Shown: piece by piece, positions 14,341 through 26,362 of the stretch
How the letters are laid out: each line of letters opens with the position of its first letter
How positions within the stretch are numbered: position 1 is the first letter of the stretch
DNA from: Paraphysomonas bandaiensis
Taxonomy: Eukaryota > Chrysophyceae
Assembly (NCBI GenBank): GCA_965644295.1
Contig: CBFFRP010000373.1
Location: 248,001 to 312,000 of the forward strand
Length of the DNA: 64,000 nt
Direction of reading: 5' to 3'
The notes under the pieces: model-generated
What the model saw: the letters and a program-made list of their open reading frames with translations, nothing else
What the model was told of the DNA's origin: nothing
Databases searched by the model: none
Position numbers and translations under genes: made by a program

Positions 14341-17013
14341 ATTGTTTTGCTACATTAGTTCTCACTCTTACACGGCTATTTTTAATAATCTGACATTCAC
14401 CTTTCTGCATTTCCGAGATATTGTCATTAGCATATTTGTAATCGTTTTAATATTATAAAAAACAAATGATTTAGATCTGCTTCTTCAGCTGTCTGCCTTT
14501 CTGGTAGTCGTCAATGAATCAATTTTCCAACACCCGGCGAAATGTATAATAATCCGTCTCTCAGTTTCAGAATGAACACATGTTAAAGGTCCTAAAGTCA
14601 GTGTGAACCTTTAACTAGCTATACGTGTAGTTTGTACACCTTATCATTATATGCTGTAACTAACATACGCACTCAAATTGATTGTATTAAACATGTTTCA
14701 ATTAATTGAATGAAGCAGGACGTGGTAAATTATTATTGCATATTATTCTCTGTTCCAATTTAAATTATTGCAATTTCAATAATAGACACTTAATGGTTAA
14801 GTAGCCCTGATAATTGATGAACAGCGAGCAATTGTCCGGATCAACTCAATCTATATACATATCATGTATTCAAAACATTATTGGTACTGCTCGCTTTTCA
14901 ATATATCAGATAACTTTAATACGAAAAAAGGGTTGAAATATTCTGAGTATGAAGACTATGAAAATCCGATCTTGAGAAATCGTATGGAGGAGGTGCTAGA
15001 AGAAAGGAGAAGAAACTCAAATCACTTGTTGTCAAGTTGATGTGCAACGCATCTTCGCGGCGCACAGTGTCATCAATGAGAAGATTGTTTGTATCGGGTA
15101 CAAACATTTGAACAACAACGAGGGAATTTAGACTTTTACAAGATCATGTCCGCCTGTAGAAGTTGGGTCTCTCTAGCTTAAAAGGTGTTAGTAAAAAATG
15201 CTGTCCCATGTTTTGTAGATACAATGTTGGAGAACCATCAAACTACAGAAGCAGAGGCTACTTCATATTTTGCGCTTCAGTACGCCTAACAGCTACAATG
15301 GCTGGAGCTTCATGAATTCAATGCCGGCACACTGCATTATCGCAATTATGCAGGTATTATTTAAAACACATGCTCTTCCAACGGCAATTGACTCGACTGC
15401 ATTGTATGATACAATGCCTGCATCATCCATTGTACGATGCTCAGGCAGCCGTGCAAAAAGGGGGCTTGCTGCACAAGCAAAAGCGAAAGAAAATTTGCAG
15501 GTCGATGCGAAAAAACGCCAAGATAGATTGGATAAACTGAGGAAAAGGCAAAGAAATACGAAGAAAAAATGTTGTTAAGATGAATGTCCATCGCCGAGAG
15601 GCGTCAGTGCAGACTTGATACAGTAATTAGAATACTAAGACTAATGAGTGTCAATGAGGCGATGGAAGTAGCACAGCATATGGTGAAGTTTGATGTTGTT
15701 GTAGCTCACAGTGCACACTAGTTTTTAGTTTACAAAATAAATGACGTATTTTTTACTTAAGTAGTGGTGCATAAGCGTTTTACTATTGTTTTTATCTGTC
15801 CTACCGCACCGTGTAGTAGAGTAGGAAGCAACACTCTAGGTACAAAATAGTAATCAGAGACACTAAAATATATAATTTAATGCCAGGATACCATTTTGTA
15901 CTGTCATTAAAATTCTACTCGAAGGAATTTAATACAGACTAAACATAGAAATCCAGTGTTACATATAACTGCAAAGTGCTGTGCGCACTACCTTTATAGT
16001 CTATGGACATATACATCATATACCACAAATATATAGTCCCTGTGTGTTGATCTTCAATCACAGCAAAGAGATTGTATCCATAAATACACAATGAACGGGA
16101 CCAATAATGAAGTGAGTTCTGTCCACGGAAGACTCAGGGATTAAAAAACTATTACCCCAAAAATGCAAACAGTGAGCTTACATGTAATGACAGCAACTCT
16201 GAGTACATCATCAGGTTTAGAGGATCAGGAATACATCCCTCTCACTCCCCATCATCTAATACTTCAACCAGATGTCAGTGTTGATGTGACTGACCACTGG
16301 AAGCATCTGCTCTTAAGTCTACGAACGGATTGACTACGATAACACGCCATGGGGACTCCTGCTGAGGGATGCAAGCATAAGAGACTCCACAACTCGTGAA
16401 GGTATCGTGCAAAAATGTCTTCCACTCAAGATTTCTGTTCTATTTCTAGATTTATGTCGACCGACTTCTGTGTTTTGTCCTCCACCTATGTAACGACCGT
16501 ATCCTTTGTCGTGTATTTTGCAAACAAATTTATATAAAATCGGCATTTTAAATTTCTAAAAATATTGATGTTGCAAAATTTGTTGAAATCCAGATATTAG
16601 AAAGCAAGGGCTGGTGATACGAACCGGGATATCCAATCGAAATTGTACTGCAAGTGCGTATGTAAACGTACGAACATGCCAGTACGACACCAGGTTCGCT
16701 GAGCGAAGTTTTATAATGCTGGAAGTGACGATATCGGAATATTGATATGGACAGCAGGACTACACTGAGTGTATACACTATTTACACAAAATTAATGGAG
16801 AAGTAGTCAACTTTAATCAACCGTTGATTTCCCTCACACCTGATGTTCTGGTATTATCGAATGAACGAGACTGAGATGCTTTGAGTACAACTGAAACTTG
16901 ACTGACTGTTGTCGCAAGGTGCGTACTCGTGACTTATATATATGGTTTACACCAATACACCTAATAGTTGACCCTCGTAATTTGACTTTCCGTAATCGCA
17001 GGTTTATCCACTT
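14341..17013. other. Gene-poor AT-rich intergenic region
   Basis: No convincing gene. A 102-codon frame at 15270-15578 ends in a Lys/Arg-rich tail (KKRQDRLDKLRKRQRNTKKK) and could be a transposon relict or a small lineage-specific exon; there is no recognisable domain. The remainder holds only short AT-rich motifs. Confidence 0.4.
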
Positions 17014-18280
17014 ATGGGGGCTTTGTTTTCCAGTGAGTTTAATCGCATATACTCTCACAATGACAACGTCTACCGTTGTAAGAGCGACTTTGAACTGTTA
17101 GGAATATACGAAGAGGATGCCGGGAAAATGTACAAAACATTTCTTGCAATAGATAATGATGCTTCAAACGAGATAGCAGTGTCTGAGCTATGTTATCATA
17201 TTAAGCACGAAGAAAACAATTTCACCAAGAGGATATTTAACTCGTTTGATTCCGACAAAAGTAATTACATCAACTTTAAGGAGTTTGTACTCTCACTGTG
17301 GAATTTTTGCACACTAACTGAAGACACTATGGGTACTTTGTAGACACCCTTACAAGTATTTATAACTGTTGTTGCAGTGCCCTTTGTTTTTGCCATGTAT
17401 GATTCTAACGGAAGCGGAGTTCTTGACAAAAGTGAGCTAGAGTGCATTGTAAAGGATGTGTACGGGAAACGCTATTTCCAGAATATTCACGCAATGAAGT
17501 ATGTTTTTGCAAATAAATTTTGTTTTATTCTAACGCGCTGCATTTGTTACAGAATGGCATCGAAGCTCAAGAGCGACCGGAGCGGAGATGTGGGTATTGA
17601 TAACTTTGCCGGGCTTTGCAAGAAGTATACGGCACTGTTGTACCCAGCATTCACTCTGCGACTCGCACTCCGCAGTAAAATATTGGGAGAAGACTTCTGG
17701 ATAAAACTGGATAAGTTCAGACGCGCTCGGTATGGAACTGCTTATCATAGTGTTGAATCAATTCTCCGATCGGCGGGATCTCTAGCGACGAATGTGAGTT
17801 CCACATTAACTGCTGAGACTGCACTATCGGAGCTCGGGATCAAAGAGGGTCCATTCACACCGCCCCCAACTCCGCGAAACTCTTTTGCTATTCAGGCGAA
17901 GCCGCGGAAGAAATCCATATTTGCTAAAATTGTTGGGTGTGTAGTGCGCAATGACTGAAGCTTAAGCTGATGTATTGTGTACAGGTCAGGTGTGAACATC
18001 GTGCGGACTAGATCGAAAGAGCTGGCCACGCTTATAGCAGACATACATCGAAGTGACAAGAAACCGAAAAGAAAGCCCGTTCGGTCTCCGGTTGCTAGAC
18101 CCGGTGCTGAACCTAAAGAAGTCTCGCTGACTGAAGGACTTTTCAAGTAGGCACACTCATATTTTTACTCTGGTGACTTACATTCGTGAATTCGTGCACT
18201 GTAGGCGCCTGGAGAAGGCGAGAAGACGTACTAACGTAAAACTTATCACTGTAAATCCTGTCAAAGTGTCCTGTATATGA
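17014..18280 (+). CDS. EF-hand calcium-binding protein, five exons
   Basis: Proposed exons 17014-17332, 17378-17498, 17553-17936, 17985-18146 and 18205-18280 give 353 residues. The N-terminus MGALFSS fits an N-myristoylation signal. Three EF loops are visible: DNDASNEIAVSE, DSDKSNYINFKE and DSNGSGVLDKSE; a fourth (SDRSGDVGIDNF) is degenerate. The arrangement resembles calcineurin-B or neuronal-calcium-sensor type proteins, but a basic, Pro/Ser-rich C-terminal extension after the EF region is unlike the short canonical forms. Introns are 45, 54, 48 and 58 bp, all GT-AG. The 54-bp second intron has no stop and is a multiple of three, so reading straight through it adds 18 residues. A Ca2+ sensor acting at a membrane is inferred; partner proteins are unknown. 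The last intron is the least certain, because TAG at 18148-18150 would otherwise end the protein. Confidence 0.82.
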
Positions 18281-18590
18281 GAACTACTATATATTACTTT
18301 TTGTTACGGAAGTGTTGCACAAATGAAAATTTGAGTGTTGAATGTATCAGTGTTTGCCATTAGGAATTAGGATTCTGAAAACTTTGATAACAGAAGGTTG
18401 AACTCCCTACTAGTCAATTTATGAAAGCTATTATTAATATCTCATATCATTCATTGTTGTTATTCACCAGATTTATATCATCTCAAATCTTTGGGAAATT
18501 TTATTCAACCTAGTCATACCAAAATTAGTGGAATAACCTTGTCAAAGTAAACTCATATACATATCTACTTGACACAGGTGTATGATAGAA

Positions 18591-18712
18591 TTAAGTGTTG
18601 CTAAGCATACATGTATGTGTTACTAAGTGTGAATAGAAGTAAGTGTTACTAAGCATTCATGTATGTGTTACTAAGTGTGAATAGACCTAAGTGTTACAAA
18701 GTATGTGTATGC
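18591..18712 (+). repeat. 48-bp tandem repeat, about 2.5 units
   Basis: The phrase TAAGTGTTACTAAGCATTC and its following ATGTATGTGTTACTAAGTG recur at a period of about 48 bp (near 18591, 18640 and 18688). It lies just upstream of an LTR-like segment and may be part of it. Confidence 0.65.
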
Positions 18713-18989
18713 CTATCTATAGCTTGTAATGTATAGCAGTAGGTTGCTTGTGAGTGTTATGAGGAAGAGGGCTCAATTATGCACTCTATGATCTGCAGAA
18801 TATCTATGGCTACCAATCAGTATCAGATTATAGATAGACACGATCTTATGATCTTATACAGTCAAAGTATTCCTGTCTCTCTAACATAATTCATATCATA
18901 TGTAATAGACTCATGTCCTACCGGACCAGTTTCAACTTCTGTATTCTGGACTCTTGACTCTAACTGAAAGTTGTGTCTGTTAAGTTCTG

Positions 18990-19313
18990 CAATATGATGT
19001 GATATATATTGTGCAATTAAAGAGAGTTAGTAGTGTGCAATAGGTGAAGTAAACTCATAGAGGTGTAACGGGTGATTATAGGTACAAAGGAATTAAATTC
19101 AGTTACTGATGTGTGACTATATACAAGATATAGAACTGACTGATGAACTTATGATAATCAGATGTTGCTGAGAACAGATGTTTCATCAGATGTTACACGA
19201 ATATGTAGTGAAGTGTTCAGAATAATAATTATAATTTCTTACTTGTGTGTTAAACTTAGCAAGGTTAAGGTTTACGTGTAGAGCAAAGCTAAAATTCTGT
19301 GAAATGTCCAATT
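18990..19313 (+). repeat. LTR/leader fragment of the second copia family
   Basis: This segment is the reverse complement, with scattered differences, of 63665-64000, which lies immediately upstream of the copia gag on the minus strand at the right window edge. Similarity stops at the first gag codons (ATGTCCA), as expected for an LTR plus leader cut off at the start of the coding region. Its left limit cannot be set because the partner sequence runs off the window. Confidence 0.65.
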
Positions 19314-19350
19314 CTTGTCTGCTCAATAATTATCGAATACTCATGGTTAT

Positions 19351-19420
19351 CATAACCTTGCCATAACTTATATCATAACCTTGCCATAACTTATATCATA
19401 ACCTTGCCATAACTTAAATG
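19351..19420 (+). repeat. 23-bp tandem repeat, three units
   Basis: The unit CATAACCTTGCCATAACTTA plus TAT recurs at 19351, 19374 and 19397. It is directly followed by a TATAAATAG motif, so it may sit in an LTR promoter, but no element can be delimited. Confidence 0.7.
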
Positions 19421-19469
19421 ATGAGTATAAATAGACTTAAGGAAATATGTTTAGCACTGTGTAAATACC

Positions 19470-19915
19470 AGGGGGCGATAACAATATAATATATTGCATT
19501 ATATTGTCAGCAAAACTAAATAATAATATTTTAAAGACCAATAATAATTATTAAATATATTGCAATAACTATACTGTACAGTGATAGTTTAGTGTAATAG
19601 TTTTGGCGGATATGGCGATCATTTTACTGGCACCTTGCTTACTGACTGTTTAGACTGGCATTCTATTACAGATCACAAGAACATATATTTATATGAGGAT
19701 GACAGCATCAATTTAAGCAGTTTGGAGTTTACTATTTGGTGAATAGCCTGACAGAGACAGTACGAATTCTAATATTGAACATGCATAGCATTCTTCGTTA
19801 CAGGTATGTATCGGAATTGTTCGATGTTATAATATAGTAGACGAGTTATGAGATTATGAAGAGTAGTTTATGATAAATCAAATCTATTTTCAAAGACACA
19901 CAAACATGAGCAATA
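19470..19915 (+). repeat. Repeat family B, plus-strand arm
   Basis: The segment from about 19590 to 19915 matches the reverse complement of 23890-24290, including shared GGCGGATATGGCGAT-like and GACAGAGACA blocks. The part from 19470 to 19570, containing a CAGGGGGCGATAACAAT motif, also matches the reverse complement of 44386-44480. No coding domain is recognised. Confidence 0.6.
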
Positions 19916-20076
19916 TATATCAATCTATTATTGCAATATATTGCAAGGCCAAATTTTGCTTAAATAATAATATTTATATTGAAATCCAATATATTTTACC
20001 TGGCCCTGGTAAGTACTGTGCGCAATTGTGCAGAAGTATTCAAGGTCTTGGATGTTGAGTTTTGCATAAAGTTGAG

Positions 20077-20718
20077 CCCTCAACAAAGTCGGACTCGCAC
20101 CTTTTCGCGGTGTTCTGGGGGATAAGTACCGGATATATAAAGATCTGATTATTACATGAGAAAACTACTTTGTTTAGCTATCTACGACTTTTGACTAGTG
20201 GTAGCAAAGCTGCTAAATACTGAGTTGTCTCGGGACTGCATGTGCATGGATAAGTACCGGAGAGATTCTCTCTGGGAAACTAATGTGAGCCGCAAACATA
20301 ATAGTCAGCAGATATTCTTCTGCCCACTCATAGCCGAATGCTTGTGTGGTACAAGGGACACCAATAAGTGTCACTTGTGTAGACGTCTTTGGGCCCTGAC
20401 GAATAAACAGGCATCCGGAATGGGCCAACCTCAAGGGCATCCGGGACAGGGCCCACCTGAAGGGTAACCGGGGTGTTGGGCTGCCTGCTGAAGTCAAGCA
20501 TCCGGGATGTTCACCTTAAGAACTCAGAACGGAAGTGGTTGCACCTTGGTGCTTGCGGCGACCCACAAGCAGCTTTCGTAGCGTTAAATAGTAGGATAAT
20601 AGAGTTTGTACTGATTAGTTACAGGTAGAGGTCTAACTAATATGTCTAGCATTCATCTAGCTACTAAATCGGTGCAGGTTTTTAACGCCTATTGCTAAAT
20701 AAAAGACTTTCAACATAG
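20077..20718 (+). repeat. Family A retroposon-like repeat, copy A3
   Basis: A complete copy from CCCTCAACAAAGTCGG to the GACTTTCAACAT tail. It is flanked by AGTTGAG at 20070-20076 and again at 20719-20725, consistent with a target-site duplication. Between 20134 and 20261 it carries an insertion bounded by a 14-bp direct repeat, GGATAAGTACCGGA. Confidence 0.75.
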
Positions 20719-20851
20719 AGTTGAGCAATAAATACTAAGTTGCCAAGGTATCACTAACTTCAAATTCTTTCCACATCCTACAATGCTATTCACATTAATA
20801 CTTTCTTAGTAAATCAGTGTTTTTTCATTTACATACTATTACTGACTGCCA

Positions 20852-21794
20852 CTACCTGCACAGTAATGCCACCATACACTTCCCAACAAGTTGGCTATGC
20901 AAAAATTCATTGTCTTTCATGACACCGCTATTGTAAAAACTATACTCTTGAGCTATTATATCATCATAGTCGTCGTTATAACCCAGCACCCATTCCGTTA
21001 CTCCAAAAGAGTTTGTCGTATGTAGAAGGCCTTTACCGCGGATCATGTCGAGAAGAAATATCATAAATTCGCTATTGAATTCCGGGTGACCCTGAACAGT
21101 TAAAATGGAACCTCCGGGATTGCTAGTACCCTGTATCCCTTTTGCTGGAGCAAAGAAACCACCCACAGAGCAGTGCTCGTTTCCTCCAATGTTTCTGCGA
21201 TAGTAGATGATATGTATAGCTGATGTGAAAAGCATCTTACCTCAACCACGAAACTGGATATGACGAAACCACATCAGCATGAACATAATGTAATGTCAGA
21301 GAAGCAGGAAGTATTTCACTACCATAATTAATAGAGTCCATCTTAAGGGCAGCATATTCATCCAGTAGCTCCTGCAAATATCCCCGACCATCATCACAGA
21401 GATCTATCGATCGTGGGCCAAGCCCCCACCCATTATCATTCCTGCTGACAGACCCACCAAATACTCTTCCGATTATTTGGTGCCCAAAGCATATACCAAT
21501 AAGGGTCTTTCCTTCCATGTGTACCTGCTTGATCACCGCCATCATATTTAAAATCCAATCCAAGTTGTCGAATGCATCGCTTTCACAACCTGTGATAATA
21601 TAAGAACTAAAGCTATTCGCGGCAATAGATTTATTCATTCCATTTATATCAGTAACGTCGAGCACAGTTAAATTTATAGTGCAACGGAGTTTTGCTGACA
21701 AATCAGAGAAATACTTCATATATATCGGGCCCCAGTTGACAGACCCAGGGCACTTTAGTATCGCCACTTCACGAGTTGATGAGCTAGACTCCAT
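20852..21794 (-). CDS. Class I glutamine amidotransferase-like protein, two exons
   Basis: Exon 1 is 21794-21242 and exon 2 is 21195-20852, with a 46-bp GT-AG intron at 21196-21241; together they give 298 residues. The nucleophile elbow GICFGHQIIGRVFGG holds the catalytic Cys, and VQGHPEF holds the His/Glu pair, so the class I triad is complete. The NDNGWGLGPRSI segment and stand-alone length resemble gamma-glutamyl-peptidase or GMP-synthase-like amidotransferases rather than a fused synthetase, so hydrolysis of a gamma-glutamyl or glutamine amide bond is inferred; the substrate is not determined. The N-terminus (MESSSSTREVAILKCP) has no signal peptide, suggesting a cytosolic protein. A possible donor overlaps the stop (TGCAG/GTAGTG), so a further exon is not excluded. 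The gene sits between inverted repeat copies. Confidence 0.85.
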
Positions 21795-23056
21795 AGATAG
21801 AAGAGTATTTCAGATGAAATTTTAACCACAGCGGAAGTGATTGTCACTATTCAGAAAAGTCAAGGTACAGAGGACAAAGTACTTCTGTGGGGGGGTGTAT
21901 CCGAACCGCTGTGCTGTCGTGTGGCTGCAAAAAAGTATTGTTTCCATAAGGCCACTTATTGTAGTGAGACAAAAGACAAAACGACAAAAGACATTTTTTT
22001 TCAGCAAAATTGCTTTTGTCATGTGCAAACGGAGCTATAGTGTACACAGAAAGACATAAGACAAAACAGCGATTTTTTTTAGAATTTCGAATTTCTGCTC
22101 ATTCTCTATCTCACTGAATATGGAATACACTGCCTAGCAAAGCATACAAGTAATGTTACAACATTCTGAAAATAGTACTCACCATCACCAGATTTTACCC
22201 CATAAACCAAATATGCATGATTATTTCTTCTTTCCAGATTCGAAAATCAGATTGGTAATATAGTCTTGCTGGTTGACTTCAGCTTAAGAAAGAAGTGAGA
22301 CAAATAGCCGCGTGGGCGACTTAAGAATGCAATGAATAAATCATATACGAATATACACAACCTCTCCTTCGAAGTATAAGAAGCAGAAGATGACTGCTTC
22401 GTGTGCTTTCTGAACCCTGATTTTCTATGCTTTCAAATCTCAATGACAATTCTTATTTCATTGGTCTCATCTCAGCCTTGCTGGTGCTTCTGTTGGACAA
22501 TATGTATCTACTCATCGTTCCTAATACTATTCTGTAGGCTGACAAGTTGCCAACGATGTACACGTTTGTGCTTTTGTTAACTTTGTGTGCTACAAGTGTA
22601 TACATAATCAATCTAGTGTTCGTAATTGTTGTGGATTTGTTATAGAATTCAGACTTCATGTTATTTAAACCCGACGTCATTTTGCTGTATGTGTGTAATG
22701 GTAGTTATTAGAAATCTCAAGCATCTCAATACTTTGATAATCTAAACAGAGTTAAAGGGATGTAGCTTAATGATAGTTCGTAATAGCAATGGTTTAAAGC
22801 TTAAATATACAACAACATTGCTACTGGCCATCACTCAGAAAACATTATGTACTCAGAGATGTAAAATTCAATATTAGTCCAATACCACATACCATATAAA
22901 TGTTGATTGTGTGATGTAAAGCAGGGATAGGGAACAATACATTGTATTGTAAAGAATTAAGGACATAAACACTATATGTCGATGAGCGAATCAGAAAAAC
23001 TAATGGCCTTCCTTTTTAACTCTAAATCACGTTGAGATTAATAGAGTATTTGTAGA
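21795..23056. other. AT-rich intergenic region
   Basis: Upstream of the amidotransferase gene. I found no gene or recognisable element; short frames on both strands lack domains. Confidence 0.4.
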
Positions 23057-23069
23057 CTGGGCTCGTATA

Positions 23070-23611
23070 TTGTATATTGAAAGTCTATAGGAAGACTTAT
23101 TATTAGCAATAGGCGTCAAGAATCGGCACCAGCTTAATAGCTAGATGGAAACTAGTCAAGCTAGATAGACGTTTACCTGTAACTAACTAGTACTCATTCT
23201 ATTATACTACTATTTAACGCTACTAAAGCTGCTTGCGCGTCGCCGCAAGCACCAAGTTGCAGCCACCTCTGCTCTATCACTCAAAGCAAACGCCGTGAGC
23301 AAGCAGAATGTTATTATACCTGACATCTGCTGACTTCAGGTTTTTTGAATCTTTAAGGTAAACTAGCCCGGATGCTTGACTTCAGTAGGCGGCCCAATAC
23401 CCCGGTTACCTTTCAGATGGGCCCATTCCTGGATGCCTGTTTATTTGTCAAGGGGCCCAAAGACGTCTACACAAGTATATGGCTATGAGTGGGCAAAATA
23501 TTTATCTGCTGTCTATATATGTATGCAGATCACGTTAGTTTCCCGTATAAATCTCTCCGGTACTTATCCCCCAGAACACCACAAAAAGTGCGAGTCCGAC
23601 TTTGTTGAGGG
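23070..23611 (-). repeat. Family A retroposon-like repeat, copy A4
   Basis: A complete minus-strand copy of about 542 bp, with the tail (as ATATTGAAAGTC on the plus strand) at the left and the CCCTCAAC end at 23611. It is flanked by CTGGGCTCGTATA (23057-23069) and CTGGACTCGTATA (23612-23624), a 13-bp target duplication with one mismatch. Confidence 0.82.
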
Positions 23612-23889
23612 CTGGACTCGTATACCAGTATCTACAAGATCCGTGAACCTACAAGATATGATTTGTCATTTGTCCTAGCACTCTTAGCTGATCTGCTGCG
23701 CTATTCAATATTTCGTCTTATTCACTTTTCCACCTAGAGCTCAACATCTCTTACACTTGATACTTTTTACAGAAGCTTCAGTTGTACTTGACTACTTACA
23801 TACTAAAAATTTTTATGTACAGTAATTTCGTGTTAATTACTGGGGTGTCATATTAGACGTGGCAGCTAAGGAAACTTATTTTACGATTT

Positions 23890-24290
23890 ACATGTGATGT
23901 GGTTTTGGTCTGCTGCTGTGCAAGGCCAAATAAAAGTATACATGCTTGTGTGCCTTTGAAATTATATATGATTAATCATAATTACTCTTTACAACCACAT
24001 AGCTCATCTATTATTATAATATCGAACAATTCTGGTAATTACCTGCAACGAAGAAGGCTATTCATGCTCGATATTAGAATTCGTATTGTCTCTGTCAAGC
24101 TATTCACCAAAATAGTAAACTCCCAACTGTTAAGAGTATGATATCCTCCGAGTACAACTAAAGACTGCTGACCGAATATAATTTTCTTGTTACCTGTAAG
24201 AGCATGCCAGTGTAAACAGTCAATAAGAAAGATGACAGTAAAATTATCGCCATATCCGCTCAAACTATTATTCTAAACTATTATTCGATA
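23890..24290 (-). repeat. Repeat family B, minus-strand arm
   Basis: Reverse complement of the copy near 19590-19915. A 74-codon minus-strand frame at 24263-24039 (starting MSGYGDNFTVIFLIDC) is open here but degenerate in the other copy, so it is not called as a gene. Confidence 0.6.
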
Positions 24291-24687
24291 TCAAACTTCT
24301 ATTCGACCGTCATCTCTTCCATGTTTATTACGTATAATTTGTAAAACGGTGAAGAAACCTTTTATATTTTGACAGTATAGATTGTTCCAGTGGAATCTCC
24401 ATCTCTCATTATGATGTGTTTTGATCAAAATCATTCCTCTGATTTTGCTGTATTCATTATTTCATTACGTAAACATTATATCCAAACGTGGGAATTTTAC
24501 ATATTTTGAGGAAAACTAGTTTTTTTACAGTACTGACTCTGTAAGTAGAAATGTTTTGAAAGCTATTCTGCATGATGTCTAATAGACAGAAAGACACAAA
24601 TATTGAAATAGTCCCCTGTCAAAAGGCTTCCCGCTTCTCCGTAGATGCTGATATTGTTCATAGCCCTCTACCTACGATAAGGCCATT

Positions 24688-25110
24688 TTGATGATTCGGA
24701 ATAATACGAGGAATCTCTGCCTAGTCAAGAGAGAGCAGCGGTTGCGAGATTTTAATGCAGAAGAAGCTAAATCACTGGATAGGGCTGTCGAAGTGACATA
24801 TGTAAGAAACAGTTCTGCTGCATTAGAAAGTCACAGAGCCAACAAGAAGTTAAGACGACCGCTTGGCACCCAGTATCGATCAACCAAAAAAGCACATATT
24901 CAGCACAATTGCATTAAATTTGTTCAGCAGAGCCATGATTACCATGACACACTTTCGACAAGGACTGACCCCATGACGCCTTGAACTACTGATCTTCCTT
25001 CGCTTCAACAAGCGCTTGTGGACTGCAGTGACAGTGCAACAGGTCATCAGTGATGAACCGTCCGATCATGACGAGAATGAGGACATGAGGACGACAGTGA
25101 CGAAGAGTTG
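24688..25110 (+). other. Orphan coding-like segment
   Basis: A 98-codon frame (24688-24984) rich in Arg, Glu and His is followed by acidic coding-like sequence in another frame (Asp/Glu-rich, 25050-25110). It looks like the remains of a mobile-element or lineage-specific gene. No motif is recognised and it could be chance. Confidence 0.25.
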
Positions 25111-25243
25111 GAATACATAGATACGTAGATAACTAGTTGCTGCATTCCTATTGGATGTTACTCATCATCATGTTGTTGTAACTTCTACTAACTAGTTACT
25201 ACCGATCGGCCATTAATTATTTCTTCTTAACGCCCAAAATATA

Positions 25244-25512
25244 TATTAGGATTCAGCTTAATACATGATTGTATCTGTGAATTATAATATTCAATGAAAT
25301 ATACCATGAACTGAATTAGAGAGGGTATCTGTCGAAGATACGTGATCGTCATCATAACGTCGTCATTATCAGTTACACTTCTAACTATTCCGTTGTGCAT
25401 GATAGTACGTTCTATATATTGTTATTCATAATTTTCACTCTATCGTGTTCATTACTTTTACACTCTAATAATCACAACATTGTTTTACTATTATAAAGAT
25501 CAATTCTTTATT
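25244..25512 (+). repeat. Copia 5' LTR
   Basis: 269 bp, beginning TATTAGGATTCAGC and ending CAATTCTTTATT, matched by 44121-44385 with a few substitutions and short gaps. The ends are not the usual TG...CA. Confidence 0.88.
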
Positions 25513-25525
25513 TGGTAGCGAGTGA
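25513..25525 (+). promoter_or_regulatory. Copia primer-binding site
   Basis: TGGTAGCGAGTGA starts immediately after the 5' LTR, the position and TGGTA start expected of a copia site complementary to an initiator-Met tRNA or tRNA half. Confidence 0.65.
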
Positions 25526-25539
25526 TAGTTAAAGTTACA

Positions 25540-25667
25540 AGTTACGACTCAACCGACTCGGATTCGACAACCGACAAGCGAAAGGACTCAATGCCAAAAT
25601 TCGATGCGAAGAACTTCTCCAGGTGGCAGAAGAAGTGCCGTGCATGGTTCTATCGCAAGCCTAAAAG
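25540..25667 (+). pseudogene. Copia gag, 5' fragment
   Basis: The frame contains FDAKNFSRWQKKCRAWFYRK, typical of the start of a copia gag (UBN2-type) domain. It is cut at 25667 by the gypsy insertion. The next piece resumes at 32435 after one AAAG copy, but a one-base frame change remains. Confidence 0.8.
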
Positions 25668-26129
25668 TGTAGTTGTTCTTAAGAACAACGTATGCTCAAG
25701 CAAAAACAACACTGATCTACAACGTTTTAAAAAGATTTTAAGTGCACGCCAGCGGGCTGCTACACTGTTGAACTCACCAGCGGGTGATGTTCCTCAACTC
25801 AGACGCAAACCGCGAAAGAATTTAAATAAATCGTTATTTAAAACGTGTAATAGAAAAGTGAGTAACACTGCTATACAACTCTACAGTAACACACACATAC
25901 AACATCATGTTCAGCATTTCACTTCAGCACACAACACACCAGATCAGAAGTATTTTATCCGGTACGTATCTACAGCTTCAACACTCCGTGTATACACTGA
26001 AAGAGTAGAAACTGAAAAGTGTAACTGAAACTGAAAATACAAAAACACTCTGTACGTGTTAGAGAGTACAACAGAAGAGTAACATATCATACTACTACCA
26101 ACGCAGAAAATAACCAGTACTGCGTTACA
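25668..26129 (-). repeat. Gypsy LTR (3' LTR in element orientation)
   Basis: 462 bp, the same length as 31969-32430 and apparently the same sequence. The open frame along it is a coincidental reading of LTR sequence. Confidence 0.93.
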
Positions 26130-26148
26130 CTACCCTCTTTCCCCCCAG
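26130..26148 (-). promoter_or_regulatory. Gypsy polypurine tract
   Basis: On the minus strand a run GGGGGGAAAGAGGGTAG abuts the LTR, where the plus-strand primer of an LTR retrotransposon is expected. Confidence 0.75.
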
Positions 26149-26362
26149 CTGGAGAAATTAGATTGTGAATACAGACTGTGATTCATGTATGCAAATACTT
26201 AAATCAGCCATACTAGATAGCGTCATTCTAAGTATAAACAAACAAAATCAGATTTAAACAGATATTGAGAATAAACTAGATAGACAAGGTAGTATTATAA
26301 TAGAAATAAAAGAATATTGCAAATATTATCATAATATAATATAATAGAAGAATAAAACCTGT

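Noticed and set aside
18591-19420. CRISPR array
   Set aside because: Two simple tandem repeats with no spacers, in a eukaryotic genome.
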